A stretch of DNA of 9,303 nt from positions 1 through 9,303 of the forward strand of contig USIH01000080.1 of the NCBI GenBank assembly GCA_900554705.1. The letters run 5' to 3'. Positions 1-6,703 of this stretch are shown one piece after another. The position numbers were made by a program, and so were the translations under genes. This DNA comes from an uncultured Eubacteriales bacterium. GTDB lineage: Bacteria > Bacillota > Clostridia > Oscillospirales > Oscillospiraceae. Below the pieces are notes generated by a model that searched no databases, had not been told where the DNA came from, and saw only the letters and a program-made list of their open reading frames with translations. The stretch's first letter is position 1. Every line of letters starts with the position of its first letter.

Positions 1-142
1 TTCATGCGCCGCAAGGCGGCGCGCTTCATTCTTCATTTTTCATTCGCGGCAGCGACAGCACCGCGCCACGGGCGCTTCATGCGCCGCAAGGCGGCGCGCT
101 TCATTCATCATTTTTCATTCGCGGCAGCGATAGCGCCGCGCC
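1..142. repeat. 75-bp-period tandem repeat, two copies, with GC-rich hairpins
   Basis: Copy 1 is positions 1-75 and copy 2 starts at 76. The first 67 bases of the two copies match except at three positions (31-32 region, 56 and 60 of the unit), after which they diverge. Each unit opens with ttcat followed by a perfect 7-bp hairpin, GCGCCGC-AAG-GCGGCGC (6-22 and 81-97). A T-rich stretch built on ttcatt/ttcattttt follows, then gcggcagcga. Copy 1 starts at the window edge, so more copies may lie outside. The array sits just downstream of the yfhO stop codon on the minus strand. No T-run follows the hairpin on the minus strand, so it is not a standard intrinsic terminator. It may be a dispersed intergenic element of the host genome. 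An open frame across it (4-291, plus) is a by-product of the repeat and of GC-rich DNA. Confidence 0.85.
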
Positions 143-160
143 GCCGCGCCGCGCGCTGTT

Positions 161-3100
161 TCACACTTCATTTGTTGACGCGGGCGGTGCAGCGTCCGGC
201 ACGGGCGACGATGCGGTCGCCGGCTCAGTTTCGTCTGCAATTTTCGGTTCGGAAGGTGCTTCACCGTCTGTCATATTCTCAGCTTCGGTGAATGCTTCAT
301 CATCCGTCCCCCGCTCCGCTTCGGCGGGCGCTTCACTGTCCATTGCGGCTCCCGTCTCAGCCTCCGGCGCAAGCGGCAGCTCCTCGCGCAGAAGCGGTTC
401 GAAGGAGAGCGGCAGACCGTCTGCTGTGTCCTCGTCGGCTGCGTCGCTCGCGTCGGCCGGGGGCGCATTTTCCTCCGCAGTCGTTGCTTCCTCGTCTGCG
501 GGCAGCTCCGTCAGCCGTTCCGGCGCCGGAAGGAGCACGCCGCGCTTGCGCAGCAGGATGCAGAGCGCCACAAAGGCAAGCAGGCTCACGCCGGAGATCA
601 CCATGCCGAGTGTCAGACCGGGCGCGCGGTAGGTCAGCACGATCTCGTGGTGTCCGGCAGTCAGGGGGAAGCAAACGACGGCATTTTTGACCGCGACGTT
701 CTTTTCCTTGGCGCTGTAGCCTTCGGCAAGTGCGACCTCTTTTCCGTCCACGGTGGCCGTCCAGCCCGGCTCATAAGGCACGGAGGTATAGAACAGACCG
801 TCGTTTCTGACGTTGATCGTGCCGCGCAGCTCCGTGTCGGCGCTGTAGGTGACGTTCCAGACTTCGTCCGCAAGGGTCGCGTAGCCTTCGGTGAACACTT
901 CGTCGTTCATCAGCGCAACGTCGGCGATGATCGCACGGTCGGCGACGCCTGACGGAATGGTGTAGCTCAGGGTGAGCTTGTCGCCGGCCTTGCAGTCGCC
1001 GAGGCTGAGCAGCTCGGGAATGCGGATGTTGCGCGTGAAGATCTTTTCGTCGTTGCGATAGACCGTGACCTCCTTGCAGTCGTTGTGCGGGTAGCGTGTG
1101 CTGAGCACCGCAAGGCCGTCGCGCGGGATCTCATAGTCGATCGTAAAGGTTACTTTACCGGTCGCGTCCTTCGTCGAGTAGCTGTACTGCGTTCCGCTGT
1201 AGCCGGTGGGACGGATGGTGCCGCCTTCGCCCGCCGAGACCTCCGAACGGGTCAGATGGTCATACAGGGGCGCTTCGACGCCGGTCGCCGCGCGGAACAT
1301 CTCTTCCTGCATCTTGATGGAGTTTTTCTCCTCGTCGGGCGACACATAGTCGCCAAACGCCGCGTCGGTCATGAAGCCGAGGGAGAGGTAGTAGTCATTT
1401 CGGTAGAGCACGGAGCGGCCGGCGGAGGCGATCTGCGTCAGCCCCGTTGTCTCCGGATGCTGGTCGTCGCGGTCGAGCAGATACTTTAGACCGCACAGGA
1501 CGTTGGTAAAGGGCGAGCTTTCGTAGTAAGCATAGCGGTTGCTGCCGGGCCAAGAGGACAGACCCATGGCGTGCGTCAGGCGGTTGAAGCTGACATTTGC
1601 GGAGGAGTTAAAGACCGTGATGCCGCGATAGCCGTTGAGCGCGCCGTCGTTGAAGGTCTGCGTCGTGGTCGTCTCCACGCGGCCGCCGTCAGAGGTGTCG
1701 GTCGTGGCAAGCAGCGCCCGCACGGCAGCGCCGTCGCGCGGATAGGTCGAGCGTGTCGTGACGGCGACCTTCTGCGCGGTGAAGGCAAAGCACAGGGTAG
1801 TCTCTGCCACAATGAGCAGAAGCGCGAGCAGCTGCGCGGCACGCTTGCGGAGCTTCTTGGGCGAGTAGAGCAGGAAAAAGAGGATCATCCCGACAAAGAC
1901 GCAGCCGGAGACCAGATAGACCGTCGTGCCGCATTTTTCCGCATAGGCGGCAAAGCGCAGCTCCAGCGCAAGCGGCAGGATCAGCGCGAAGTAGGCGGGC
2001 CTGAAGGCGTCCATCAGCTGGTAGGCGCGGTAGGCCATCGCGATCAGGACAAAGCTGAACAGGAAGCTGTAGCGGTAGGGCAGCATATTGGGCACGTGGA
2101 AGCCGTGCCATACGTAGTCTACGCGCCGGAAGAAGAAGCTCAGCAGCAGGATCAGCAGCAGACCCAGTGAGGCGAGCCGTTCGCGCAGGCGGATCTTGCC
2201 GCAGCAGAGGTAAAACAGCGCCAGCATCACCGCGCTATAGGTGCAGAAGAGGTTCGGAAGCGACTCGTTAAACGAGGTCGCGGACTTGAAAGACACGAGG
2301 TTCGGCACGGTCTTTTTCAGCGCCTCCCACAGCCCGGGGAGGGTTTGATGCAGCAGCGTCTGAAAGAAGCTGCCGCCTGCCGCCACACCCGTTGCGCCCT
2401 TGGCGATGTAAAGCGAGAGCGCGTTCGGCATTTTATTGTTGGACGAATAGGTGTTGCCCATGGCCAGAAGCGTCGGGATGAGCAGCACGGCGGCAAGTCC
2501 CGCACCGAGGAGCGTGCACAGGGCAATGCGCGCAAAACGGCGCAGGAAACTGCCCGGGCAGGCGATGCAATAGGCAAAGAAGAACAGCACCACGAAGATG
2601 CAGCAGGCATAGGCGATGTAGTAGTTGCTCCACAAGGTCAGCGCGAGCGTGATCACGTAGAGCTTGAAGGCGCCGTCGCGCAGCAGGCGCAGCGTGGCGG
2701 CGATGAGCAGCGGCAGGAGCGCGAACACGTCCAGCCACATGATGTTCCAGTAGTAGCCGCCCGCATAGCTGCAAAGCGCGTAGGCAAGGCCGAACACGGC
2801 GAGGGAGAAGTCGTTCTTTCCGAAAGCCGTCTTTAGGAAATAGGCCATGAAAAGCCCCGCGAAGGAGAGCTTCAGAATGGTCAGCAGCGTGAAGAACTCC
2901 GGCATCGACTCCGACGGGCACAGTACGCTCAGCAGATTGAGCGGCGAGGCCAGATAGTAGGCAAAGAGCGACAGGTAGCTCGACCCCATGCCGACGTTCC
3001 ATGTGTATTGCAGCGAGCCGCCGTGCAGCAGCTTGTCGCGCAGGTTCAGCAGGAAGGGATAGTATTGGTGCCAGCCGTCGTGTGCGAGGATCGTCCCGTC

Positions 3101-3217
3101 GCCGAAGGGGTAAGCGCCGATGAAGGCAAACACGGCGAAGGAGAGAAAAAACGGCAGCAGGAAAGACAGCAGCAGCGGCAGCGCCCGCTCGGCACGGGCA
3201 GAGAGAGATCGTTTCAT
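161..3217 (-). CDS. YfhO-family polytopic membrane protein with long acidic C-terminal tail
   Basis: This is a 1018-residue integral membrane protein of the YfhO family (GT-C-like fold). In Bacillus subtilis and Listeria, YfhO-type proteins are linked to adding sugars to lipoteichoic acid from undecaprenyl-phosphate donors outside the membrane; that role here is inferred from family. The N-terminus is basic, followed by a hydrophobic helix (about 13-33) and a loop GDGTILAHDGWHQYYPF with D47 and Q51, the conserved first outer loop where the catalytic Asp of GT-C proteins is expected. Next come GMGSSYLSLFAYYLASPLNLL and about a dozen more membrane segments to residue ~480. A large soluble, beta-rich outer domain (about 480-860) precedes a last helix (about 868-888) ending in LRKR. 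The remaining ~129 residues are Ala/Glu/Asp/Pro-rich, acidic and low-complexity, making the protein longer than most homologues. The start overlaps the upstream pdxK-like stop as ATGA, and AAGGAG lies 8 nt before it, so translation is probably coupled. Confidence 0.9.
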   Translation of the reverse strand: MKRSLSARAERALPLLLSFLLPFFLSFAVFAFIGAYPFGDGTILAHDGWHQYYPFLLNLRDKLLHGGSLQYTWNVGMGSSYLSLFAYYLASPLNLLSVLCPSESMPEFFTLLTILKLSFAGLFMAYFLKTAFGKNDFSLAVFGLAYALCSYAGGYYWNIMWLDVFALLPLLIAATLRLLRDGAFKLYVITLALTLWSNYYIAYACCIFVVLFFFAYCIACPGSFLRRFARIALCTLLGAGLAAVLLIPTLLAMGNTYSSNNKMPNALSLYIAKGATGVAAGGSFFQTLLHQTLPGLWEALKKTVPNLVSFKSATSFNESLPNLFCTYSAVMLALFYLCCGKIRLRERLASLGLLLILLLSFFFRRVDYVWHGFHVPNMLPYRYSFLFSFVLIAMAYRAYQLMDAFRPAYFALILPLALELRFAAYAEKCGTTVYLVSGCVFVGMILFFLLYSPKKLRKRAAQLLALLLIVAETTLCFAFTAQKVAVTTRSTYPRDGAAVRALLATTDTSDGGRVETTTTQTFNDGALNGYRGITVFNSSANVSFNRLTHAMGLSSWPGSNRYAYYESSPFTNVLCGLKYLLDRDDQHPETTGLTQIASAGRSVLYRNDYYLSLGFMTDAAFGDYVSPDEEKNSIKMQEEMFRAATGVEAPLYDHLTRSEVSAGEGGTIRPTGYSGTQYSYSTKDATGKVTFTIDYEIPRDGLAVLSTRYPHNDCKEVTVYRNDEKIFTRNIRIPELLSLGDCKAGDKLTLSYTIPSGVADRAIIADVALMNDEVFTEGYATLADEVWNVTYSADTELRGTINVRNDGLFYTSVPYEPGWTATVDGKEVALAEGYSAKEKNVAVKNAVVCFPLTAGHHEIVLTYRAPGLTLGMVISGVSLLAFVALCILLRKRGVLLPAPERLTELPADEEATTAEENAPPADASDAADEDTADGLPLSFEPLLREELPLAPEAETGAAMDSEAPAEAERGTDDEAFTEAENMTDGEAPSEPKIADETEPATASSPVPDAAPPASTNEV

Positions 3218-4044
3218 CGGGGAAACTCCTTTCCGATTTCCGCAAGCAGCGGAAGCGTTTGCTCAAAATTGACGCCGTACCAGCGCCGCTTGGGATCCTG
3301 CACGGTCAAACGCAGGGTTTTTACCACATGGTCAGCCGCGAGACGGACGGCGTGCGTGGCAGGCAGCCCCAGCGTCAGTGCGCCGACGCACACACCGGAA
3401 AACAGGTCGCCCGTTCCGTGGAACACGCCGCCGATGTGTTCGGTCGTGTAAAGGATCGGCGTACCGCCGCGCTCCATCACCGCCGTTGCCATGCCATCGT
3501 CGAGCGCGACACCGGTCAGGATCGCCGTGTCCGTCCCCAGCGCAAGCAGCGCTTCCAGCAGCGCGTGCACCTCGTCGCGCGTCAGGTGCTCCCGATACGG
3601 CAGCCCCGTCAGCAGGCACGCCTCGGTCACATTGGGCGTGATGACGTTCGCACGGCGGCACAGCGCGCGCATTTTTTCGGGGAAATCGGCGGAAAATCCG
3701 GTGTAAAGACGGCCAAAGTCTGCCATGACGGGATCGACGACGCGCAGCGCGTCCGGATATTCGTCAAACAGGCGCTCTGCCAGACAGATCTGCGCTTCGG
3801 AGCTGAGGTAGCCCGTGTAGATCGTGTCAAAGCGCAGACCGAGCGACTTCCAGTGCGCGGCGATGGGCGCGATGCAGTCGGTGAGGTCGCGGACAAAAAA
3901 ATCGGGGAAGGCGGTGTGCGCCGAGAGCAGCGCGGTGGGCAGCGCGACGCACTCGACCCCCATGACGCTGAGCACCGGCAGCGCGACCGTCTGGGAGCAC
4001 TTGCCGATGCAGGAGAGATCCTGAAGACTGACGACTCGTTTCAT
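3214..4044 (-). CDS. pdxK: pyridoxal/pyridoxamine kinase (PdxK/PdxY-like, ribokinase superfamily)
   Basis: This 276-residue cytosolic kinase phosphorylates pyridoxal, pyridoxamine or pyridoxine with ATP in vitamin B6 salvage. The N-terminus MKRVVSLQDLSCIGKCS matches the clostridial pyridoxamine kinase type, followed by LPTALLSAHTAFPD and the TGYLSS strand. VVDPVMADFGRLY (102-114) is the conserved DPVMgD segment and ITPNVTEA (135-142) the following conserved strand. FHGTGDLFSG (208-217) holds the GTGD anion hole with D213 as the expected catalytic base. Length is normal for the family. ATG 4044 is chosen because GAGG sits 6 nt upstream; the ATG at 4050 abuts the GAGG directly, and the frame upstream (to 4110) runs through the -10 box. 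It is the first gene of a two-gene operon and its stop overlaps the yfhO start by 4 nt. Exact substrate preference cannot be told from the sequence. PfkB-type sugar kinases are less likely given the N-terminal motif. Confidence 0.9.
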   Translation of the reverse strand: MKRVVSLQDLSCIGKCSQTVALPVLSVMGVECVALPTALLSAHTAFPDFFVRDLTDCIAPIAAHWKSLGLRFDTIYTGYLSSEAQICLAERLFDEYPDALRVVDPVMADFGRLYTGFSADFPEKMRALCRRANVITPNVTEACLLTGLPYREHLTRDEVHALLEALLALGTDTAILTGVALDDGMATAVMERGGTPILYTTEHIGGVFHGTGDLFSGVCVGALTLGLPATHAVRLAADHVVKTLRLTVQDPKRRWYGVNFEQTLPLLAEIGKEFPR

Positions 4045-4068
4045 AGGCATCCTCAAAAATCGTGTAAT

Positions 4069-4104
4069 CATAGCTATTATACACCGTTTTGGCGCAAAAT
4101 GGAA
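4069..4104 (-). promoter_or_regulatory. Promoter of the pdxK-yfhO operon
   Basis: Read on the minus strand, a perfect TATAAT -10 box lies at 4081-4076. It is preceded by TG directly next to it, which resembles but is not exactly an extended -10. The region 17-18 nt further upstream gives only weak -35 matches (TTCCAT or CTTCCA near 4099-4105). Transcription would start near 4069, leaving a leader of about 25 nt with GAGG before ATG 4044. A small inverted repeat, TTTTG-GCG-CAAAA (4087-4099), lies in the spacer and could bind a regulator. The -10 call is strong and the -35 call weak. Confidence 0.6.
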
Positions 4105-4120
4105 GTGCAAAAACGGGGAC

Positions 4121-4149
4121 TTGCAAAACAGTGCGCTTACGGATAAAAT
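4121..4149 (+). promoter_or_regulatory. Promoter of the amidohydrolase gene
   Basis: A sigma-A-type promoter, TTGCAA (4121-4126), 17-nt spacer, TAAAAT (4144-4149). Transcription would start near 4156, with the Shine-Dalgarno AGGGAG (4164-4169) close behind and ATG at 4175, so the leader is very short. It is divergent to the pdxK promoter; the two -10 boxes are about 62 bp apart. The hexamer GCAAAA occurs three times in this gap, at 4094, 4107 and 4123. Confidence 0.65.
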
Positions 4150-4174
4150 AAGGACGGAAAGGCAGGGAGAAAAA

Positions 4175-5035
4175 ATGACCGCAGATCTTCATGTTCATAT
4201 GCTTCTTGACGGATCGGATTACCGCGCCGCGATCCGGACGCACGAAAAGACGCCGCAGGACGCGCTCATCCGCAGCCGTCTGGAGGACTACCGCGCGCGC
4301 GGCGTGACCTTCCTGCGCGACGGCGGCGATCGCTGGGGCGTCGGCCTGCGTGCGCGTGAGCTGGCACGCGACTACGGCATTGATTACCGCACGCCGGTTT
4401 TCCCGATTTATTTGCAGGGGCATTACGGCGGCTTTATCGGCAGAGGCTTTTCGACCGAGGAGGAATACCGCGCGCTGCTGCAAGAGGTGCGGCAGGCGGG
4501 CGGCGATTTTGTAAAGCTCATGGTCTCCGGCCTCATTGCTTTTTCCCGCCCGCATCAGCTGACGGAGCGGCCGGTGGAGGGGCGGCGCATTTGCGACATG
4601 ATCCGGCTTGCCCACGAGGAGGGCTTCGCCGTGATGGTGCACGCGAACGGTGACGACGCGGTGCTTCCCGCGCTGGAGGCGGGCGCCGAGTCGATCGAGC
4701 ACGGCGCATATCTCAGCCGTGAGACGCTTCTGCGCCTTGCGCGGAGCAGGACCGTCTGGGTGCCGACGCTTGCGACCATCGGTGACCTCATCGGCTGCGG
4801 CAGATTTCCGGACGCCGTGCTGCGTCCGCTTCTGCAGGAGCAGCAGGAAAAGGTGCGCTTCGCTGCACAAAACGGCGCACGGATCGGACTGGGCAGCGAC
4901 GCGGGCGCTTTCCGCGTCTTGCACGGGCAGGGCGCGGCAGACGAGGCGCTTTTTCTGCGTCAGGCGCTTGGCGAGGATACGGATCCCGTGCTGCGCGCCG
5001 CCGAGACACGCGTGCGCGAGGTATTCCACACCTAA
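4175..5035 (+). CDS. Metal-dependent amidohydrolase (imidazolonepropionase/prolidase-like TIM barrel)
   Basis: This 286-residue cytosolic hydrolase belongs to the amidohydrolase superfamily, whose metal-bound water attacks amide, peptide or lactam-like bonds; the substrate is unknown. The usual metal ligands are visible in order: DLHVH (H6, H8) on strand 1, FVKLMVSG with K114 as the likely carboxylated lysine, VMVHAN with H156, SIEHGAYL with H176, and GLGSDAGA with D242. The spacing fits the imidazolonepropionase-like/Xaa-Pro dipeptidase branch. Most of that branch have 380-430 residues with a beta-sandwich made from both ends; here the protein begins five residues before HxH and ends soon after D242, so it is close to a bare barrel. 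ATG 4175 is chosen for AGGGAG five nt upstream and because the DLHVH strand starts right after it; the frame upstream to 4121 covers the promoter. A strong terminator follows, so it is probably monocistronic. Confidence 0.87.
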   Translation: MTADLHVHMLLDGSDYRAAIRTHEKTPQDALIRSRLEDYRARGVTFLRDGGDRWGVGLRARELARDYGIDYRTPVFPIYLQGHYGGFIGRGFSTEEEYRALLQEVRQAGGDFVKLMVSGLIAFSRPHQLTERPVEGRRICDMIRLAHEEGFAVMVHANGDDAVLPALEAGAESIEHGAYLSRETLLRLARSRTVWVPTLATIGDLIGCGRFPDAVLRPLLQEQQEKVRFAAQNGARIGLGSDAGAFRVLHGQGAADEALFLRQALGEDTDPVLRAAETRVREVFHT

Positions 5036-5152
5036 AAGGACGCGCCCGCACCTTCCCTCCAAAGCCATACAAAGCCACAAATTCGGACACCACGAAGATC
5101 AGCGCTCAATACGCCAAAAGTTCCCTCTGACGAGGCAACTCAACCTGTTAAT
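5036..5152. other. Short intergenic stretch between convergent genes
   Basis: About 117 nt between the amidohydrolase stop and the terminator hairpin. It contains a short direct repeat (caaagcca twice near 5059-5078). I see no ORF with a ribosome binding site and no promoter worth calling. It is probably the 3' untranslated region of the amidohydrolase transcript. Confidence 0.5.
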
Positions 5153-5190
5153 GAGCGCCCTGCCGGATGGCAGGGCGCTCTTCTTATTCT
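5153..5190 (+). terminator. Intrinsic terminator of the amidohydrolase gene
   Basis: A perfect 12-bp stem, GAGCGCCCTGCC (5153-5164), loop GGAT, GGCAGGGCGCTC (5169-5180), is followed by the T-rich TTCTTATTCTTC. This is a strong Rho-independent terminator on the plus strand. The convergent GH3 gene ends at 5184, three nt from the stem, so the T-tract overlaps its last codons. Read on the minus strand the same hairpin is followed by ATTAACAGG, a poor U-tract, so it would stop minus-strand transcription less well. Confidence 0.9.
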
Positions 5191-6536
5191 TCAAACAGTC
5201 CCAATTCGATCTTCAGCCGCAGGATGCGCAGCACGCTTTCGTCGATGCGCTCCTCCGTCAGGCTTCCTGCCTCGACCGCGTCGAGAATATACTGCGCGGC
5301 GGCGCTCAGGTCGCGCGGCTCGAGCAGCATATCGCAGCCTGCCTTGAGCGCGTTGAGCACGGCGCTCTTTTCGTCAAAAAGATTGACGATCGCGCCGATC
5401 TGCAGCGAGTCGGTGATCACCACGCCGTCAAAGCCAAGCTCCTCGCGCAGAATGTCCGTCACGATCTCCGGTGAAAGGGAGGCGGGGACGTCTCCGGTGA
5501 CGAGACGATCCATCGTCAGGTGCGAGACCAAGATCATCTTCGCGTCCGCGTCGATCGCGGCGCGGAAGGGGATGAGGGAGGTCTGGCGCAGTTGCTGCAT
5601 CGTCTTGTCCGAAAGGACGAGACCCAGCACGGTGCTCTCCGCCTCCGCACCCAGCCCGGGGAAATGCTTCACGCAGGCGGCGACGCCGCTCTCCTGCAAT
5701 CCCTGCGTCATCGCCTCGACAAAGTCCGCGACTTTCTGCGGGTCGTTGCCGAAGGCACGCTGACCGACTTCGGTGTTCACGGGATTGGCTGAGAGATCCG
5801 CGACGGGCGCAAAGTCCACGCAGATGCCTGCCTCGGCAAGCTGCCGCCCCATCGTCCGCCCCAGCGCGCGCACCGTTTCGGGATCGGAGGTCGCGCCGTA
5901 GACGGCCATGTTGTCCAGATAGTCCGTCAGGATCCCAGCCACGACGGAGGCCGTTCCGCCCTCTTCCATCACGCCGGTCAGCAGCGGGAGCTTGCTCAGC
6001 GCCTGCGCGCCCGCGATCATGTTTACGGTCTGGTCGTGTCCCTGAATGTTCTGCCGCTCATAGAGGATGCCGCCGACCGGCATTGCTTCCAGCGCGGCGC
6101 GCGTGTCGTCGCCGGCAAAGCTGACGTAGGAAATGCCCGTCAGAGTCTCCGGCGAGACGAAAAAGAGCTGATAGACCTTCTCCTCCAGCGTCATGCCGTC
6201 CAAAATTTCGCGCGCCTGCTGTAGCTCGGGCGCTTCCGTCACAGGCGGCTCCGTCGTGGGAGGCTCCGTTGAAGGCGGTTCGGTCGGCAGTGTCGTGAGC
6301 GGCGTGTCTATGGTCGGCTCATCCGTGGCGACCGTCGCCGCAAGGCCAACATCCGTCGAGGTCTCGGTCTGTGTGATCACGCCGCTGCGGTGGCGCGGCA
6401 CGCCGATCCCTGCCCCCGTCACATGACGGATGAGCAGCGCGACCAGCGCGAGCGACAGGACAAGCAGCGCGCCGAGCAGGGCGCGCCGGTTCGGCGTGCG
6501 ATGCGTCTTTTGCTTCTTTCGGGGCTTCTGTTCCAT
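5184..6536 (-). CDS. Membrane-anchored GH3-family (NagZ-like) protein with degenerate catalytic loop
   Basis: This 450-residue protein has a basic N-terminus (1-18), one membrane helix (about 19-37), a Thr/Pro/Glu linker with repeated TTEPP-type units (about 57-104) and an extracellular GH3 N-terminal barrel (105-450). NagZ-type GH3 enzymes release N-acetylglucosamine from muropeptides or chitin oligomers. Family marks present are EEGG (191-194), FAPVADLSANP (242-252), VKHFPG (289-294) and VITDSLQIGAI (373-383) with D376 as the candidate nucleophile. Odd: after KHFPG the canonical HGDTxxDSH loop reads LGAEAESTV (295-303), so the Asp/His acid-base pair is replaced by Ser and Val, and VDQEGGR reads VMEEGGT. 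Normal turnover is doubtful; it may be a binding or regulatory pseudoenzyme or have another mechanism. ATG 6536 is chosen because GGGAGGG lies 8 nt upstream; the TTG two codons earlier is too close to it. The gene is monocistronic, divergent to the next gene. Confidence 0.85.
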   Translation of the reverse strand: MEQKPRKKQKTHRTPNRRALLGALLVLSLALVALLIRHVTGAGIGVPRHRSGVITQTETSTDVGLAATVATDEPTIDTPLTTLPTEPPSTEPPTTEPPVTEAPELQQAREILDGMTLEEKVYQLFFVSPETLTGISYVSFAGDDTRAALEAMPVGGILYERQNIQGHDQTVNMIAGAQALSKLPLLTGVMEEGGTASVVAGILTDYLDNMAVYGATSDPETVRALGRTMGRQLAEAGICVDFAPVADLSANPVNTEVGQRAFGNDPQKVADFVEAMTQGLQESGVAACVKHFPGLGAEAESTVLGLVLSDKTMQQLRQTSLIPFRAAIDADAKMILVSHLTMDRLVTGDVPASLSPEIVTDILREELGFDGVVITDSLQIGAIVNLFDEKSAVLNALKAGCDMLLEPRDLSAAAQYILDAVEAGSLTEERIDESVLRILRLKIELGLFEE

Positions 6537-6568
6537 GCGCAAAGCCCTCCCGTTTCTGTTTTTCTAAC

Positions 6569-6597
6569 AGTATATCCTATTTTTTGACAAAAAACAA
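6569..6597 (-). promoter_or_regulatory. Promoter of the GH3 gene
   Basis: On the minus strand TATACT (6574-6569) is preceded by a 17-nt spacer and TTGTTT (6597-6592). The first three -35 bases match consensus and the -10 matches five of six. The transcript would start near 6562 and reach GGGAGGG before ATG 6536. A TTGACA also lies further upstream (6613-6608), but its spacing of 33 nt to TATACT is wrong for this -10. Confidence 0.55.
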
Positions 6598-6624
6598 GCA
6601 CGAAAACTGTCAAGGCCGCCGTTC

Positions 6625-6653
6625 TTGACTTTTTCGGCGAAAAGGGATATACT
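6625..6653 (+). promoter_or_regulatory. Promoter of the GyrB/ParE-like gene
   Basis: TTGACT (6625-6630), a 17-nt spacer and TATACT (6648-6653), close to the sigma-A consensus. Transcription would start near 6660, giving a leader of about 44 nt. The -35 box is part of the inverted repeat GTCAAG (6609-6614) / CTTGAC (6624-6629). The leader contains a near-perfect 15-bp palindrome (6682-6696) that runs into the Shine-Dalgarno GAGGG (6695-6699) and could influence access to it. Confidence 0.7.
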
Positions 6654-6703
6654 ACATATAGTGGGTAATTATGCAAATTTTTCACAAATTGTGTGAGGGC
6701 TGT

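Noticed and set aside
4..291. Plus-strand open frame in the repeat (MRRKAARF twice)
   Set aside because: The duplicated peptide is only the translation of the 75-bp DNA repeat; no ribosome site and it runs into antisense yfhO.
3827..5080. Minus-strand open frame of 417 codons spanning the pdxK-amidohydrolase gap
   Set aside because: It runs through both promoters, is antisense to the amidohydrolase and overlaps pdxK in another frame, with no family motifs.
5153..5180. The 12-bp hairpin as a fully bidirectional terminator
   Set aside because: On the minus strand it is followed by ATTAACAGG, not a T-run, so only the plus-strand role is well supported.
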